Shown in pieces: positions 13,906 to 14,019 of a stretch of 14,019 nt of DNA. Location: contig JAHWKO010000062.1 in NCBI GenBank assembly GCA_019347855.1, positions 1 through 14,019 of the forward strand, in the 5' to 3' direction. The notes under the pieces were generated by a model. That model was not told the origin of the DNA. It saw only the letters and a program-made list of their open reading frames with translations, and made no database searches. Numbering within the stretch: the stretch's first letter is position 1; each line of letters begins with the position of its first letter. Both the position numbers and the translations under genes were made by a program. This stretch comes from Actinomycetota bacterium. Lineage in GTDB: Bacteria > Actinomycetota > Nitriliruptoria > Nitriliruptorales > JAHWKO01.

Positions 13906-13911
13906 TAGGCT
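13906..13911 (+). promoter_or_regulatory. Putative -10 box (TAGGCT) for the gene beyond the right edge
   Basis: GTTAGGCTCGG matches the box before the MOSC gene almost base for base. The transcript would start near 13918-13921, giving either a leaderless GTG reading frame from 13921 or a leader of about 100 nt for a gene starting just past 14019. AAGGGAG at 14006-14012 is a good ribosome binding site for such a start. Confidence 0.45.
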
Positions 13912-13920
13912 CGGTTCCCG

Positions 13921-14019
13921 GTGAGACGCGGAGCACCCGGCGATCCCGGGGCACGCGTCGTCCGCTGTCGCTGCTGCCCCGGTGATCCCGGTGGCGCTGA
14001 ACCAGAAGGGAGCCGAAGC
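13921..14019 (+). promoter_or_regulatory. Leader with candidate leaderless Cys-containing small ORF and overlapping stem-loop (runs off the window)
   Basis: GTG 13921 lies 9 nt after the -10 box and opens a frame of 33 codons with no stop before the window ends. Codons 16-19 read Cys-Arg-Cys-Cys (TGT CGC TGC TGC, 13966-13977). Flanking these, GATCCCGGGGCA (13942-13953) pairs with TGCCCCGG (13975-13982) and GATC (13984-13987), a 12-bp stem with one bulged T and a 21-nt loop. A near-perfect 14-nt direct repeat (13936-13949 and 13978-13991) encodes PGDPG twice. Two readings compete: an attenuator leader, or simply the N-terminus or 5' leader of the next gene. Nothing seen decides between them. 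Confidence 0.35.

Overview
This is G+C-rich DNA (about 70% by eye) with tightly packed genes, GTG as well as ATG starts, AGGAGG-type ribosome binding sites, TANNNT -10 boxes without a clear -35, and apparent leaderless genes. With the protein relatives (a mycobacterial-type IlvN C-terminal half, an Rv1264/Rv2212-like adenylate cyclase, an actinobacterial-type PlsC), this points to Actinomycetota, perhaps a deep or uncultured lineage. I cannot place it further. No rRNA, tRNA, CRISPR array, insertion sequence or phage gene was seen.

Layout. (1) 1-3087, plus strand: a chimeric reading frame joins the DnaG zinc-finger domain to the C-terminal half of IlvN. It overlaps an unassigned ATP-grasp gene by 4 nt, and complete ilvC follows. 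(2) 3084-3535, minus: a YetF/DUF421 membrane protein gene that changes frame and lacks its middle. (3) 3659-5265, plus: a MOSC-domain protein and an AGXT-like class V aminotransferase, overlapping by 4 nt. (4) 5270-6271, minus: a class III adenylate cyclase, divergent from plsC (6318-7127) across a symmetric TACGCTA promoter. (5) 7128-7307: a 180-nt spacer with three degenerate repeats and possible operator structures. (6) 7308-11004, plus: a CitE/malyl-CoA-lyase-like gene, a MaoC-like hydratase, a two-CBS protein and an AMP-forming acyl-CoA ligase. (7) 10986-12185, minus: a GAF histidine kinase, divergent from full-length serA (12291-13874). (8) 13875-14019: a promoter and leader for a gene beyond the window.

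How the genes fit together. ilvN, ilvC and serA are the backbone of a branched-chain amino acid/serine locus. In mycobacteria the order is ilvB-ilvN-ilvC-(few genes)-serA-leuB; here about 9 kb of other genes lies between ilvC and serA. Several of these could meet at glyoxylate and acyl-CoA: the ligase makes acyl-CoA, the lyase and hydratase could interconvert malyl-type CoA esters with glyoxylate plus acyl-CoA, and the aminotransferase could turn glyoxylate into glycine. The cyclase and kinase are signalling proteins with no partner in view.

Most worth checking: the DnaG-IlvN chimera (real fusion or assembly error), the broken YetF gene, the ATP-grasp gene between ilvN and ilvC, a recurrent TANNNTCG promoter element that twice includes a stop codon, and an attenuator-like leader with clustered Cys codons at the right edge.
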